64,000 nt of DNA from JBIOHP01 sp044449065. Its GTDB lineage: Bacteria; Bacteroidota; Ignavibacteria; UBA10030; SZUA-254. This document shows, piece after piece, positions 27,938-36,168 of this stretch (positions are counted from its first letter, which is position 1; each line of letters starts with the position of its first letter). The notes below the pieces were generated by a model, which saw only the letters and a list, made by a program, of their open reading frames with translations, did no database searches and had not been told where the DNA came from. The stretch is from NCBI GenBank assembly GCA_044449065.1, contig JBIOHP010000020.1, forward strand, positions 6,860 through 70,859. Direction: 5' to 3'. The position numbers and the translations under genes are program-made.

Positions 27938-28603
27938 ATGTTCGAACGCCTTTATTTGTTGCCGATATTACTGTTTTCTATCATAGTTCATGAGATTTCT
28001 CACGGCTGGATGGCGCTAAGATTGGGCGATCCGACCGCTCGCGATATGGGGCGGTTAACGCTTAATCCGATTCCGCATATCGATCCTATCGGTTCCATTC
28101 TTGTCCCGTTGATCGCGATGCTTTCTCCCGGGAATTTCTTTATTGCCTGGGCAAAACCGGTTCCGGTGAACCCGATGTATTTCAGCAATTACCGCCGGGA
28201 TGATATCCTGGTTTCCATCGTGGGTCCCCTTTCCAATTTTTTTATGGCGTTTGTTTGCTCGATTTTATATGTCGTGATGATGTATCTTCTCCCGTTGTTC
28301 AGAGAATCTCAATCGATGGCTACCGAAGCTATTTACTTCCTGATTAATATGTTCGCAGGTGGCATCACCTTAAATATCATGCTTGCCGTATTCAATATGA
28401 TCCCCATACCGCCGCTTGACGGTTCGCATGTCCTTGCGGCATTTCTGCCGGAAGGATTGAGCGAACAATACAGCCGCATCGGATTTTACGGGATTTTTAT
28501 CCTCATTCTCGTAATGCAGTTGCCGCAGTTCAGCATGGCATTTCACAGTATCATCGCGATGCTCCAGATGCCTTATGAACTTCTCATAAGGTCTTTGGTC
28601 TGA
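27938..28603 (+). CDS. site-2 protease family (M50) membrane protease
   Basis: This 221-residue protein has about five membrane helices. The zinc site HEISH is at residues 18-22 in helix 1. A conserved LGDPTARDMGRLTLNPIPHIDPIGS block follows, and then the NMIPIPPLDGSHVL motif supplying the third zinc ligand (Asp) in a variant of NPDG. This is the compact YwhC/M50B-like group of rhomboid-independent intramembrane proteases, whose substrates are usually unknown. It precedes lysC by ten bases and is likely co-transcribed with it. Confidence 0.9.
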   Translation: MFERLYLLPILLFSIIVHEISHGWMALRLGDPTARDMGRLTLNPIPHIDPIGSILVPLIAMLSPGNFFIAWAKPVPVNPMYFSNYRRDDILVSIVGPLSNFFMAFVCSILYVVMMYLLPLFRESQSMATEAIYFLINMFAGGITLNIMLAVFNMIPIPPLDGSHVLAAFLPEGLSEQYSRIGFYGIFILILVMQLPQFSMAFHSIIAMLQMPYELLIRSLV

Positions 28604-28613
28604 GAGTTCAATC

Positions 28614-29999
28614 ATGATTGTCATGAAATTCGGCGGTACCTCGGTTGAGGACGCCGCCGCAATGCATAGAGTAGCGGCTATTATCCGGCGTGAACTGCCC
28701 CGGAAACCATTTGTGGTCCTTTCGGCGTGTTCCGGTGTGACGGATGAATTACTCGCTATTGCTGGAAATATCCTCCAAACGGGCGAAGATCAATCTCTCG
28801 CTCTTCTTGATCGCTTGAGTGATCGCCATAAACTAATTGCCAAAAAACTCCTCTCACCCGAATGCCTTGACGGCGTCCTCCATGGTCTCGATGGGATGTT
28901 TCAGGAATTACGGAATTATATTCATGGAATATCTCTCCTCGGTGAATTAACGAATCGTTCGCTCGATACATTTACGAGTTACGGCGAACGATGCTCCACC
29001 TATATTTTTCATGCTGCGCTACAGGAAAACGGATTACCAACTGCGCTTATACCCGCCGCCGAATTCATGATCACTGATGATGCATTCATGAATGCCCAGC
29101 CGCAGATGAACATCATTTCTAAAAAGGTTCAGGAAATAATTCCCAAATATTCAACCTCGCATGATGTGTTATTGACACAGGGCTTTATCGGTTCGACTAA
29201 GGAAGGCACAACAACAACGCTTGGACGCGGCGGATCAGATTATTCAGCGGCTATATTGGGCGCAGTTATTGGCGTCGAAGAAATCCAAATCTGGACCGAC
29301 GTGGACGGGATGATGACAGCCGATCCCCGCATCGTTTCCAATCCGAAAAGGATTGAAACGATGAGCTTTGATGAGGCGGCTGAGCTGGCGTACTTTGGCG
29401 CAAAGGTTCTGCACCCGAATACTATTTATCCGGCAGTGCAAAAAGGTATTCCTGTCAGAGTATTAAATTCCCGTAATCCTCAATCCAGTGGCACACTAAT
29501 ATTGGCGGCTAACTCGCCGGATCAAAAATTCACGGATGTTGTGAAATCGATTGCGTTTAAACGAGGGATCACCGTTATCAATATCAGTTCCTCAAGGATG
29601 TTAATGGCGCACGGTTTTTTAGCTAAGTTGTTCTCCATATTTGCAGAGCACCGGAAAAGCATCGATGTGGTTGCGACTTCCGAAGTGAGTGTTTCCGTCA
29701 CTATAGACAATGAAGAAGGATTATCGGAAATCCTGCGGGAGTTGGAACAGATCGGGGAAGTTCGCATCGCACGAGACAAGGCGATAATTTGTATTGTAGG
29801 CGAGGGTATGAAGCAAACCCCCGGAGTTGGCGCTAGAATTTTTTCCGCTCTGGGTACTGCTACAATAAATATTGAGATGGTCTCCGAGGGTGCCTCCGAA
29901 ATCAATCTCACGCTGGTAGTATCGCACGAACAGGTGGTTGAGGCAGTACGGGTTCTCCATGCGGAATTTTTTGATAAACAAGAAGGAGCGTGCAACTGA
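28614..29999 (+). CDS. lysC: aspartate kinase
   Basis: This 461-residue protein starts IVMKFGGTSVEDAAAM, the amino-acid kinase signature. It has FTSYGERCST, LGRGGSDYSAAILGA and TDVDGMMTADPRI, all conserved in aspartokinases. Two C-terminal ACT domains (about 305-460) end in a VxHAEFF pattern and would give lysine or threonine feedback control. It catalyses the first step of the aspartate family. It is followed three bases later by lysA and then asd, forming a lysine-branch cluster. Confidence 0.95.
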   Translation: MIVMKFGGTSVEDAAAMHRVAAIIRRELPRKPFVVLSACSGVTDELLAIAGNILQTGEDQSLALLDRLSDRHKLIAKKLLSPECLDGVLHGLDGMFQELRNYIHGISLLGELTNRSLDTFTSYGERCSTYIFHAALQENGLPTALIPAAEFMITDDAFMNAQPQMNIISKKVQEIIPKYSTSHDVLLTQGFIGSTKEGTTTTLGRGGSDYSAAILGAVIGVEEIQIWTDVDGMMTADPRIVSNPKRIETMSFDEAAELAYFGAKVLHPNTIYPAVQKGIPVRVLNSRNPQSSGTLILAANSPDQKFTDVVKSIAFKRGITVINISSSRMLMAHGFLAKLFSIFAEHRKSIDVVATSEVSVSVTIDNEEGLSEILRELEQIGEVRIARDKAIICIVGEGMKQTPGVGARIFSALGTATINIEMVSEGASEINLTLVVSHEQVVEAVRVLHAEFFDKQEGACN

Positions 30000-30002
30000 G
30001 TT

Positions 30003-31268
30003 ATGGAAGAATTTTCTTATCGGGAACATAAGCTTTATTGTGAACGTTTGCCTGTGACAAAATTAGGGAAGGATTATGGAACTCCGCTCTATACTTATAG
30101 TAAAAATTCCATCATCTCCCATTGCAGGAATATCGAAAAGAGTTTTGGCAGCGTTCCTCACCTGACGAGTTATGCAGTAAAAGCAAATGCAAACAGGGAG
30201 ATACTGGCAATCATTGCGAACGAGGGAATAGGCGCCGATATCGGTTCTGCGGGCGAATTATCGCTTGCTCTTGCCGCCGGATTTCCGGCATCGCTGATAA
30301 CGTATAGCGGAGTCGGGAAACGCCGGGATGAAATTGATATGGCAATTCATCATGATATCCTTGCTTTTAATGTCGAATCTGAGGAAGAAATTCGGGTTAT
30401 AAGCGCGATCGCATCGCAACAAAATCGAACTGTAAATATTTTTCTCAGAGTAAATCTGGATATTGAGACTGACACTCACCCGTACATAACGACGGGAAGA
30501 AAATACAATAAGTTTGGCATTGATTCTACACGAATTGGTGAAATAATGAAAACGGCGTGTTCTATTCCCTCTATCAAAATTTTGGGTATCCATATCCATA
30601 TCGGCTCCCAGATTATCCAGCGCGAAACATTTGTTAAAGCGGCGCATGAAGTATCAAAATTAGTGCATGATCTCAAAGGATCCGGGATGCCTGTTGATCA
30701 GCTCAATTTCGGCGGCGGGTTCGGAGTAACCTACCGGGATTATGTGGAACATCCGGCATTAATCTCCGACGGAGAACATTCAGAATCGCACGTGACCGTT
30801 TCAAATTTTATTGGAGCCATCGTTCCTATTCTTCAAAAAACGGGTTGTAAAATTCTCATTCAGCCCGGCAGATCGATAATGGCTCATTCGGGAATTTTAT
30901 TATCGGAAATTTTGTATATAAAGCATAACAGCGGTAAAACATTTATCATCATCGACGCCGGAATGAACGATTTTATGCGACCCACACTGTACCAATCGTT
31001 CCACCAGATAGTTCCGACCCAAATTCGCGAGGGAGTGCCGATGGTGGCGGACGTGGTGGGACCACTCTGTGAATCAGGCGATTTTTTTGCATTGGAAAGA
31101 AAAGTCCCCCACGTTGAGGTTGGAGATTACCTTGCGGTTATGTGCACCGGAGCGTATGGTTTTGTCCTCGCTTCAAATTATAACGGTCGTCCGCGACCCG
31201 CTGAAGTTTTGGTATCGGGCGAATCTTCAAAAATCATCCGTGAACGCGAGACGATTGAAGAATTATGA
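30003..31268 (+). CDS. lysA: diaminopimelate decarboxylase
   Basis: This 421-residue PLP enzyme has the alanine-racemase-like barrel fold. The PLP lysine is K60 in SYAVKANAN. LNFGGGFGV binds the cofactor phosphate, and HIGSQI is conserved, as is LCESGDFFALERK with the catalytic Cys near 358. YGFVLASNYNGRPRPAEVLV closes the domain. It makes L-lysine from meso-diaminopimelate. The start codon ATG 30003 lies three bases after the lysC stop. Confidence 0.95.
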   Translation: MEEFSYREHKLYCERLPVTKLGKDYGTPLYTYSKNSIISHCRNIEKSFGSVPHLTSYAVKANANREILAIIANEGIGADIGSAGELSLALAAGFPASLITYSGVGKRRDEIDMAIHHDILAFNVESEEEIRVISAIASQQNRTVNIFLRVNLDIETDTHPYITTGRKYNKFGIDSTRIGEIMKTACSIPSIKILGIHIHIGSQIIQRETFVKAAHEVSKLVHDLKGSGMPVDQLNFGGGFGVTYRDYVEHPALISDGEHSESHVTVSNFIGAIVPILQKTGCKILIQPGRSIMAHSGILLSEILYIKHNSGKTFIIIDAGMNDFMRPTLYQSFHQIVPTQIREGVPMVADVVGPLCESGDFFALERKVPHVEVGDYLAVMCTGAYGFVLASNYNGRPRPAEVLVSGESSKIIRERETIEEL

Positions 31269-31281
31269 ATGAAAGAAAGAT

Positions 31282-32280
31282 ATGAAAACATTTTCAGTAG
31301 CAGTTGTCGGGGCGACCGGTCTTGTCGGTCGTAAAATGATCCAGGTGTTGGAGGAGCGGCACTTTCCGGTTAGTGAATTACATGCTCTCGCCTCGCAAAA
31401 TTCGCTCGGTAAATCTATCCAATTTAATGGTCGTGATGTACCGGTTCAGGAACTCACCAAAGAGAGTTTTCAGGGTGTGGATATTGCCATATTTTCCGCC
31501 GGGGCTGCGATCAGCAAAGAATTTGCGATGTATTCTATCAAAGCGGGCACAGTAATGATAGATAACAGCAGCGCATTCAGGATGACGGATGGAGTTCCAC
31601 TTGTCGTTCCCGAGGTGAATCCGGAAGAAATTATGAAGCACAAGGGAGTTATAGCAAATCCCAACTGTTCCACCATCCAGATGGTGGTGGCATTAAAACC
31701 GCTTCATGACAAATGGGTGATTAAACGCATTGTCGTTTCAACTTACCAATCGGTAACGGGCGCGGGGAAGAAAGCTGTTGATCAACTGCTGGGTGAAATT
31801 TCTCAGAATCTCGAAGTCAGTAAGAAATTTCCTCATCCGATTGCATACAATGCATTACCGCAGATTGATATTTTCTTCGAGGATGGATACTCCAGAGAGG
31901 AACATAAAATGGGGGATGAGACGCGGAAAATTTTTGGCGATCAAACCATCAAGGTGAATGCCACATGCGTCAGGATTCCTTCCATTGGAGGCCATAGTGA
32001 ATCGGTGAATGTGGAATTTTTTAAACCGTTTACTATAGATCAAATACGGGACACGCTGACAACCGCAAAAGGCGTCTGTGTCCAGGATGATATCAGCAGG
32101 TCGATTTATCCTATGCCGATTTGGGCTGAGGAAAAAGATGATGTATTTGTGGGCAGAATCAGGCGCGACGATACCGTGGAAAATGGATTAAATCTCTGGA
32201 TCGTTTCCGATAATCTCCGGAAAGGTGCGGCAACAAATGCTGTTCAGATCGCCGAAGAGTGGATTAAACATATTTCATAA
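31282..32280 (+). CDS. asd: aspartate-semialdehyde dehydrogenase
   Basis: This 332-residue protein has a Rossmann GATGLVGRKM at the N-terminus. It contains SAGAAISKEF, DNSSAFRM, and the active-site cysteine C129 in IANPNCSTIQ, then STYQSVTGAG and the catalytic histidine in RIPSIGGHSE. Length and motifs are standard. It catalyses NADPH-dependent reduction of aspartyl phosphate, the second common step. It sits 13 bases after lysA and 21 bases before the redoxin gene, whose ribosome site is GAAGGAG. Confidence 0.96.
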   Translation: MKTFSVAVVGATGLVGRKMIQVLEERHFPVSELHALASQNSLGKSIQFNGRDVPVQELTKESFQGVDIAIFSAGAAISKEFAMYSIKAGTVMIDNSSAFRMTDGVPLVVPEVNPEEIMKHKGVIANPNCSTIQMVVALKPLHDKWVIKRIVVSTYQSVTGAGKKAVDQLLGEISQNLEVSKKFPHPIAYNALPQIDIFFEDGYSREEHKMGDETRKIFGDQTIKVNATCVRIPSIGGHSESVNVEFFKPFTIDQIRDTLTTAKGVCVQDDISRSIYPMPIWAEEKDDVFVGRIRRDDTVENGLNLWIVSDNLRKGAATNAVQIAEEWIKHIS

Positions 32281-32301
32281 CATAACAGAAGGAGTAAATA
32301 G

Positions 32302-32889
32302 ATGAAACACCTAATAGTATTATTGCTGGTAATTTTTGCTTCGTTTAGCTATGGACGGGAATTAAAAGCCATAGAACCGGGCGCAAAAGCTCCCGATTTC
32401 AAGTTGAAGAATTATGATGGAAAACCCTATGCTCTCGCATCGATTCTGAAAGATCATAAATATACCGTGGTGATGTTCATCGCAACCCGGTGTCCCGTCT
32501 CCAACGCGTACAGCACGAGAATGGTCAAACTCTATGATACATATACGGTGAAAGGAATCGCTTTTATCGGCGTCAACTCGAATAAAAGCGAAGATGTAAA
32601 AGAAATCCTCGAGCATTCAAAAAAGAACGGGTACCAATTCGTTGTGTTAAAAGATGATGGAAATAAAATAGCCGATGCTTACGGCGCGAGTGTTACCCCC
32701 GAAACATTTGTTCTTGACGCCAAAGGGATCGTAGTTTATCACGGAAGGATCGACGACAGCAAAAACCCCGACAAGGTTAAAAATCACGATCTCGACGAGG
32801 CTTTGACAACACTTCTTGCGGGGAAAACCCTTGCCAGCGGTTCGCATCCGGCGATGGGTTGTTCAATTAAACGCATCGGTGAAGATTAA
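32302..32889 (+). CDS. periplasmic AhpC/TSA-type redoxin
   Basis: This 195-residue protein has a Sec signal peptide (HLIVLLLVIFASFSYG). The mature protein begins with EPGAKAPDFKL, the usual thioredoxin-fold lead. Instead of a CxxC it has ATRCPVSNAYS, a single-cysteine CPVS site. This is as in the PRX-like1 group of predicted peroxiredoxins. The GASVTPETFVLD segment with its cis-proline and the terminal GCSIKR cysteine follow. A role in peroxide or thiol redox is likely. It is in line with the lysine cluster but may be a separate unit. Confidence 0.88.
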   Translation: MKHLIVLLLVIFASFSYGRELKAIEPGAKAPDFKLKNYDGKPYALASILKDHKYTVVMFIATRCPVSNAYSTRMVKLYDTYTVKGIAFIGVNSNKSEDVKEILEHSKKNGYQFVVLKDDGNKIADAYGASVTPETFVLDAKGIVVYHGRIDDSKNPDKVKNHDLDEALTTLLAGKTLASGSHPAMGCSIKRIGED

Positions 32890-32907
32890 CAGGTTGTTGA
32901 ATAACCC
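32890..32907. other. possible insertion-sequence end remnant
   Basis: The AGGTTGTTGAATAAC-like stretch directly after the redoxin stop nearly matches the putative IS terminal sequence at 63862-63879 (AGGTTGTTGAAAAAC). It could be a solo end left by an excised or decayed copy. No transposase reading frame is present here, so the evidence is only the match. Confidence 0.35.
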
Positions 32908-32908
32908 A

Positions 32909-33529
32909 ATGCGAGTCACCCTGAACTTGGTTCAGGGTCTGGATGGAAGTAGGTTCCGATTTCATCGAGAGGGAACGTCTCACTCCGATTCGGTACCTTT
33001 TCAAAAGCTGATTCGTATCACAATTCATCTTTACCGGGGATGCTTGGTTCTAATCGCGCTGTTTTTTTTCATGGCGAAGGGATACTCCCGGAATCCATCA
33101 AACCCCTTAAAGCTCGATACAATTTCCGCATCACAATTGATGGCAAAGGTTCGGCAGGACACGGGAAAGGTGGTGATGTTGAATGTCTGGGCGACATGGT
33201 GCGATGCTTGCCGCGAGGAAATGCCAGGTATTGTAAAATTACGGAAGAATCATCTAAAGGATAATTTTGAACTGATCTTATTCTCGGCAGATGATCTTGA
33301 TGAAAAGAAAGTTATCCCGACGCTCCGGAAATTAGGCGTTGATTTTCCCTCTTACATCAAAAGTGATTCATCTGATGAGGAGTTTATCGCTTCTCTCCAC
33401 CCGGGCTGGAGCGGTGCGTTACCCACAACATTCCTGTTCGATAAACACGGCAATTTTAATGAGATAATCGTCGGAGAACGCACATTCGAGCAATATGAGA
33501 AGAGGGTGAAAAGACTCCTATCTGAATAA
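32909..33529 (+). CDS. TlpA-family thioredoxin-like protein, start uncertain
   Basis: The thioredoxin domain is clear: VVMLNVWATWCDACREEMPG holds the redox CxxC (Cys-Asp-Ala-Cys), and ALPTTFLFD supplies the cis-proline. A hydrophobic signal segment (RGCLVLIALFFFMAKGYS) precedes it. The open frame extends upstream through a palindromic repeat at 32918-32938, giving unlikely N-terminal residues. Starts at ATG 32909, TTG 33044 (GGGG five bases before) or ATG 33071 are all possible; no choice is certain. It is probably an exported disulfide reductase. Confidence 0.8.
   Translation: MRVTLNLVQGLDGSRFRFHREGTSHSDSVPFQKLIRITIHLYRGCLVLIALFFFMAKGYSRNPSNPLKLDTISASQLMAKVRQDTGKVVMLNVWATWCDACREEMPGIVKLRKNHLKDNFELILFSADDLDEKKVIPTLRKLGVDFPSYIKSDSSDEEFIASLHPGWSGALPTTFLFDKHGNFNEIIVGERTFEQYEKRVKRLLSE
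32914..32938. repeat. dispersed palindromic repeat, CCTGAAC/GTTCAGG
   Basis: A perfect nine-base stem (32918-32926 with 32930-32938, loop TTG) is preceded by GAGTCA. The same arrangement, in reverse, occurs at 41615-41640 inside the MITE-like element, with about three mismatches over the shared block. It lies in the 5' part of the tlpA-like reading frame. Confidence 0.6.
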
Positions 33530-33708
33530 ACTTACTGAATTAAATTACGCAAGATCCGCCGCTACTTTCTCAATTTGGGCGAGGAAAAATGAATTGAGCC
33601 TTGAGTGACATACTTGCGATTGTGCCACCAAAAGCCGATATTTCACTTCTGATAAACGCAAATGTTGCGATTCCCCTATTAAATTTCAATAAAAGTAAGG
33701 TAATTATC

Positions 33709-35880
33709 TTGATAACCAAAGTTACGCTTGATCTCGAAAATTGCTATGGGATTAGAAAGCTAAAAGAAGATTTAGAGTTCGGCAACAATCCAGTTGTGGC
33801 TATTTACGCTCCCAACGGATCAATGAAAAGTTCTCTCGCCCAAGCATTCTCAGACCTGAGTAAAGATGTCGTTTCCAAAGATAGATATTTTGAATCCCGT
33901 GTTACGAAACGAAAAATCACTGATCAAGACGGCAATGATTTAACAAAAGAAATGATTCTGTCGCTTAGACCTTATGACGATAAATTCGCACATACCGAGG
34001 GAACTTCTGTTCTACTTCTCGATGAAGAGAAGAAGAAGGAATATGATTCGCTTCACAAAGAGGAGAATGATGCAAAAAAAGAGTTCTTGAAGAGCCTTAA
34101 GGAACTCTCGAAATCAAAAAAAGACTTGGAGAAGGAAATTTCCTTTACATTTAATAAAGACTATGACCATTTTTTTGATGCACTAATCCGAGTACAAAAC
34201 GAGGTAGAAAATCAAAGGGGAGAACCATTTTCTGATATTGAGTATGATCGACTTTTTAATGACAAAGTATTAGCGGTCATAGGAAAAGCGGATGTTCGGT
34301 CGGCCATTAAAGAATTTGTCGAGAAGTATAACGAATTGCTTGCTTCATCAACTTATTTTAAGCGGGGCGTTTTTAATTATTACGATGGTGGCGAAATTGC
34401 TAAGCAATTAGCGAATCATGGGTTTTTCGAGGCTAAACATTATGTTACGCTCAAGGCCGGAGAAAATAAAGTTATTACGACGAAGGAGGAATTAGAACAA
34501 GTCATTGAAGATGAGAAACAAAAAATCCTGACAGATTCACAGTTGAAAAAGAAATTTGATGCTTTGCATAAATCGCTTCATGCAAATGAGGACGTAAGAG
34601 GCTTTAGCGATTATATAACTAAGACTGAAAAGCTCTGGCCTTATTTGGACAATCTGGACAAACTAAAGGATGATATATGGAAATCCTATTTCAAGAACAT
34701 GATTAACTCTTATCGGAGCCTCATTGATCTTCACAAAAAGAATAAGAAACGAAGTGACCAAATAGAAGACGAGGCGCGAAGACAAAATACGCTATGGGGA
34801 AATGCAATAAATACCTTTAATGAGCGCTTTTACGTCCCATTCAGATTGGAGGCAACGAACCATGTTAACGTCATGTTGGGGAAAGAAAAACTTTTGAATT
34901 TGGGGTTTACTTTTATCGACGATGCTGATTCTACTCCAGTCAGCAAAGAACTTTTATTGGAAGGCTTGAGTACGGGAGAAAGGAAAGCATTTTACATTCT
35001 CAACATAATTTTTGAGGTTGAACGCAGAAAGAAAGAGAAAAAAGAAACGGTGTTTGTCGTTGATGATATAGCCGACTCTTTCGACTACAAAAACAAGTAT
35101 GCGATCATCGAATATTTACAAGAAATTTCAGCTATTCCGAGTTTTTATCAGATCATATTGACGCACAATTTCGACTTCCTTCGCACCATCGAAAGTCGCA
35201 AGGTTGTAAAATATGACCATTGCTATATGGCTTACAAATCAAAAGATGAGACTACTCTAAAAAAAGCGATAGGTATACGCAATCCATTTATCAATGATTG
35301 GAAAGGAGTGTTCTTTACCGATCCAAGAAAAAGAATCGCTTCGATCCCATTTATGCGAAACTTAATCGAGTACACTAAGGGCGAGAGCGATCCAGATTAT
35401 ATCAAGCTTACCTCTCTACTACATTGGAAGCCTGATACGGATAACATCACTAACAGTGATTTAGCTAAGATATTTAATAATTTGTTTGGTGTAAATAAGA
35501 TACCTGCGGACAAAGACAAGAAAGTCTGTGACAGCATTGATGATGAAATGAAGTATTGTCTAACCGCAAATGAAGGTGTAAATTTTGAAAATAAAATCGT
35601 TCTCTCAGTCGGAATTAGACTGAGGGTTGATAAATTCATGATAGATAAGATCAATGATCGAACGGTTACAGATGTTATTGAGGGAAACCAAACGAGAGTA
35701 CTTGCCAATATATACGAAAAGAAGTTTCCCAATGAAACTCACAATATCGAAATAATTCATAAAGTGTTACTAATGACACCAGAGAATATTCATTTGAATT
35801 CTTTCATGTACGAACCGATTTTAGATATGTCGGATGAACATTTGAAAACGCTTTGCAATGAAGTATGCAAATTAAATTAA
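33709..35880 (+). CDS. ABC/AAA_13-type ATPase, possible defence protein
   Basis: I start it at TTG 33709 because AAGTAAGG lies eight bases upstream; the frame is open 36 codons further back. It encodes 723 residues. The P-loop is YAPNGSMKSSLA, with Ala and Met where Gly is usual. A long charged coiled coil (about 110-390) follows. Then come the ABC signature GLSTGERKAF, Walker B VFVVDDIADSFD (DD in place of DE) and the H-loop ILTHNFDF. The head-coil-head layout matches RecF/SMC-like proteins and the anticodon nucleases RloC/PrrC. No PrrC-type C-terminal motif could be confirmed. No partner gene is adjacent. AT-rich base use differs from the flanking core genes. Confidence 0.65.
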   Translation: MITKVTLDLENCYGIRKLKEDLEFGNNPVVAIYAPNGSMKSSLAQAFSDLSKDVVSKDRYFESRVTKRKITDQDGNDLTKEMILSLRPYDDKFAHTEGTSVLLLDEEKKKEYDSLHKEENDAKKEFLKSLKELSKSKKDLEKEISFTFNKDYDHFFDALIRVQNEVENQRGEPFSDIEYDRLFNDKVLAVIGKADVRSAIKEFVEKYNELLASSTYFKRGVFNYYDGGEIAKQLANHGFFEAKHYVTLKAGENKVITTKEELEQVIEDEKQKILTDSQLKKKFDALHKSLHANEDVRGFSDYITKTEKLWPYLDNLDKLKDDIWKSYFKNMINSYRSLIDLHKKNKKRSDQIEDEARRQNTLWGNAINTFNERFYVPFRLEATNHVNVMLGKEKLLNLGFTFIDDADSTPVSKELLLEGLSTGERKAFYILNIIFEVERRKKEKKETVFVVDDIADSFDYKNKYAIIEYLQEISAIPSFYQIILTHNFDFLRTIESRKVVKYDHCYMAYKSKDETTLKKAIGIRNPFINDWKGVFFTDPRKRIASIPFMRNLIEYTKGESDPDYIKLTSLLHWKPDTDNITNSDLAKIFNNLFGVNKIPADKDKKVCDSIDDEMKYCLTANEGVNFENKIVLSVGIRLRVDKFMIDKINDRTVTDVIEGNQTRVLANIYEKKFPNETHNIEIIHKVLLMTPENIHLNSFMYEPILDMSDEHLKTLCNEVCKLN

Positions 35881-36168
35881 CCCTAAGAATTACGTAAACA
35901 AAAATGAGCTTATCTTAAATTAATATTAGGCGTCTCTTTGGGTTTGGTAGTCCCTACCTAAAAATTCTTCCCATATCATTAAATGTTTTGAGATTCCCAA
36001 TTGCTTCGCAGTTAAATTGAACCCGCACCCATTCATGGGTTAATCGTAACAATTCCCCAAAAATTCCGTATAATATATGCTAATAATAGCATTTTCCTCA
36101 ATACGGTATTTCCAAAATATTTAATTTAAGTCTCATAACTATCACCATAACTCTTTGGAGTAATTTCC

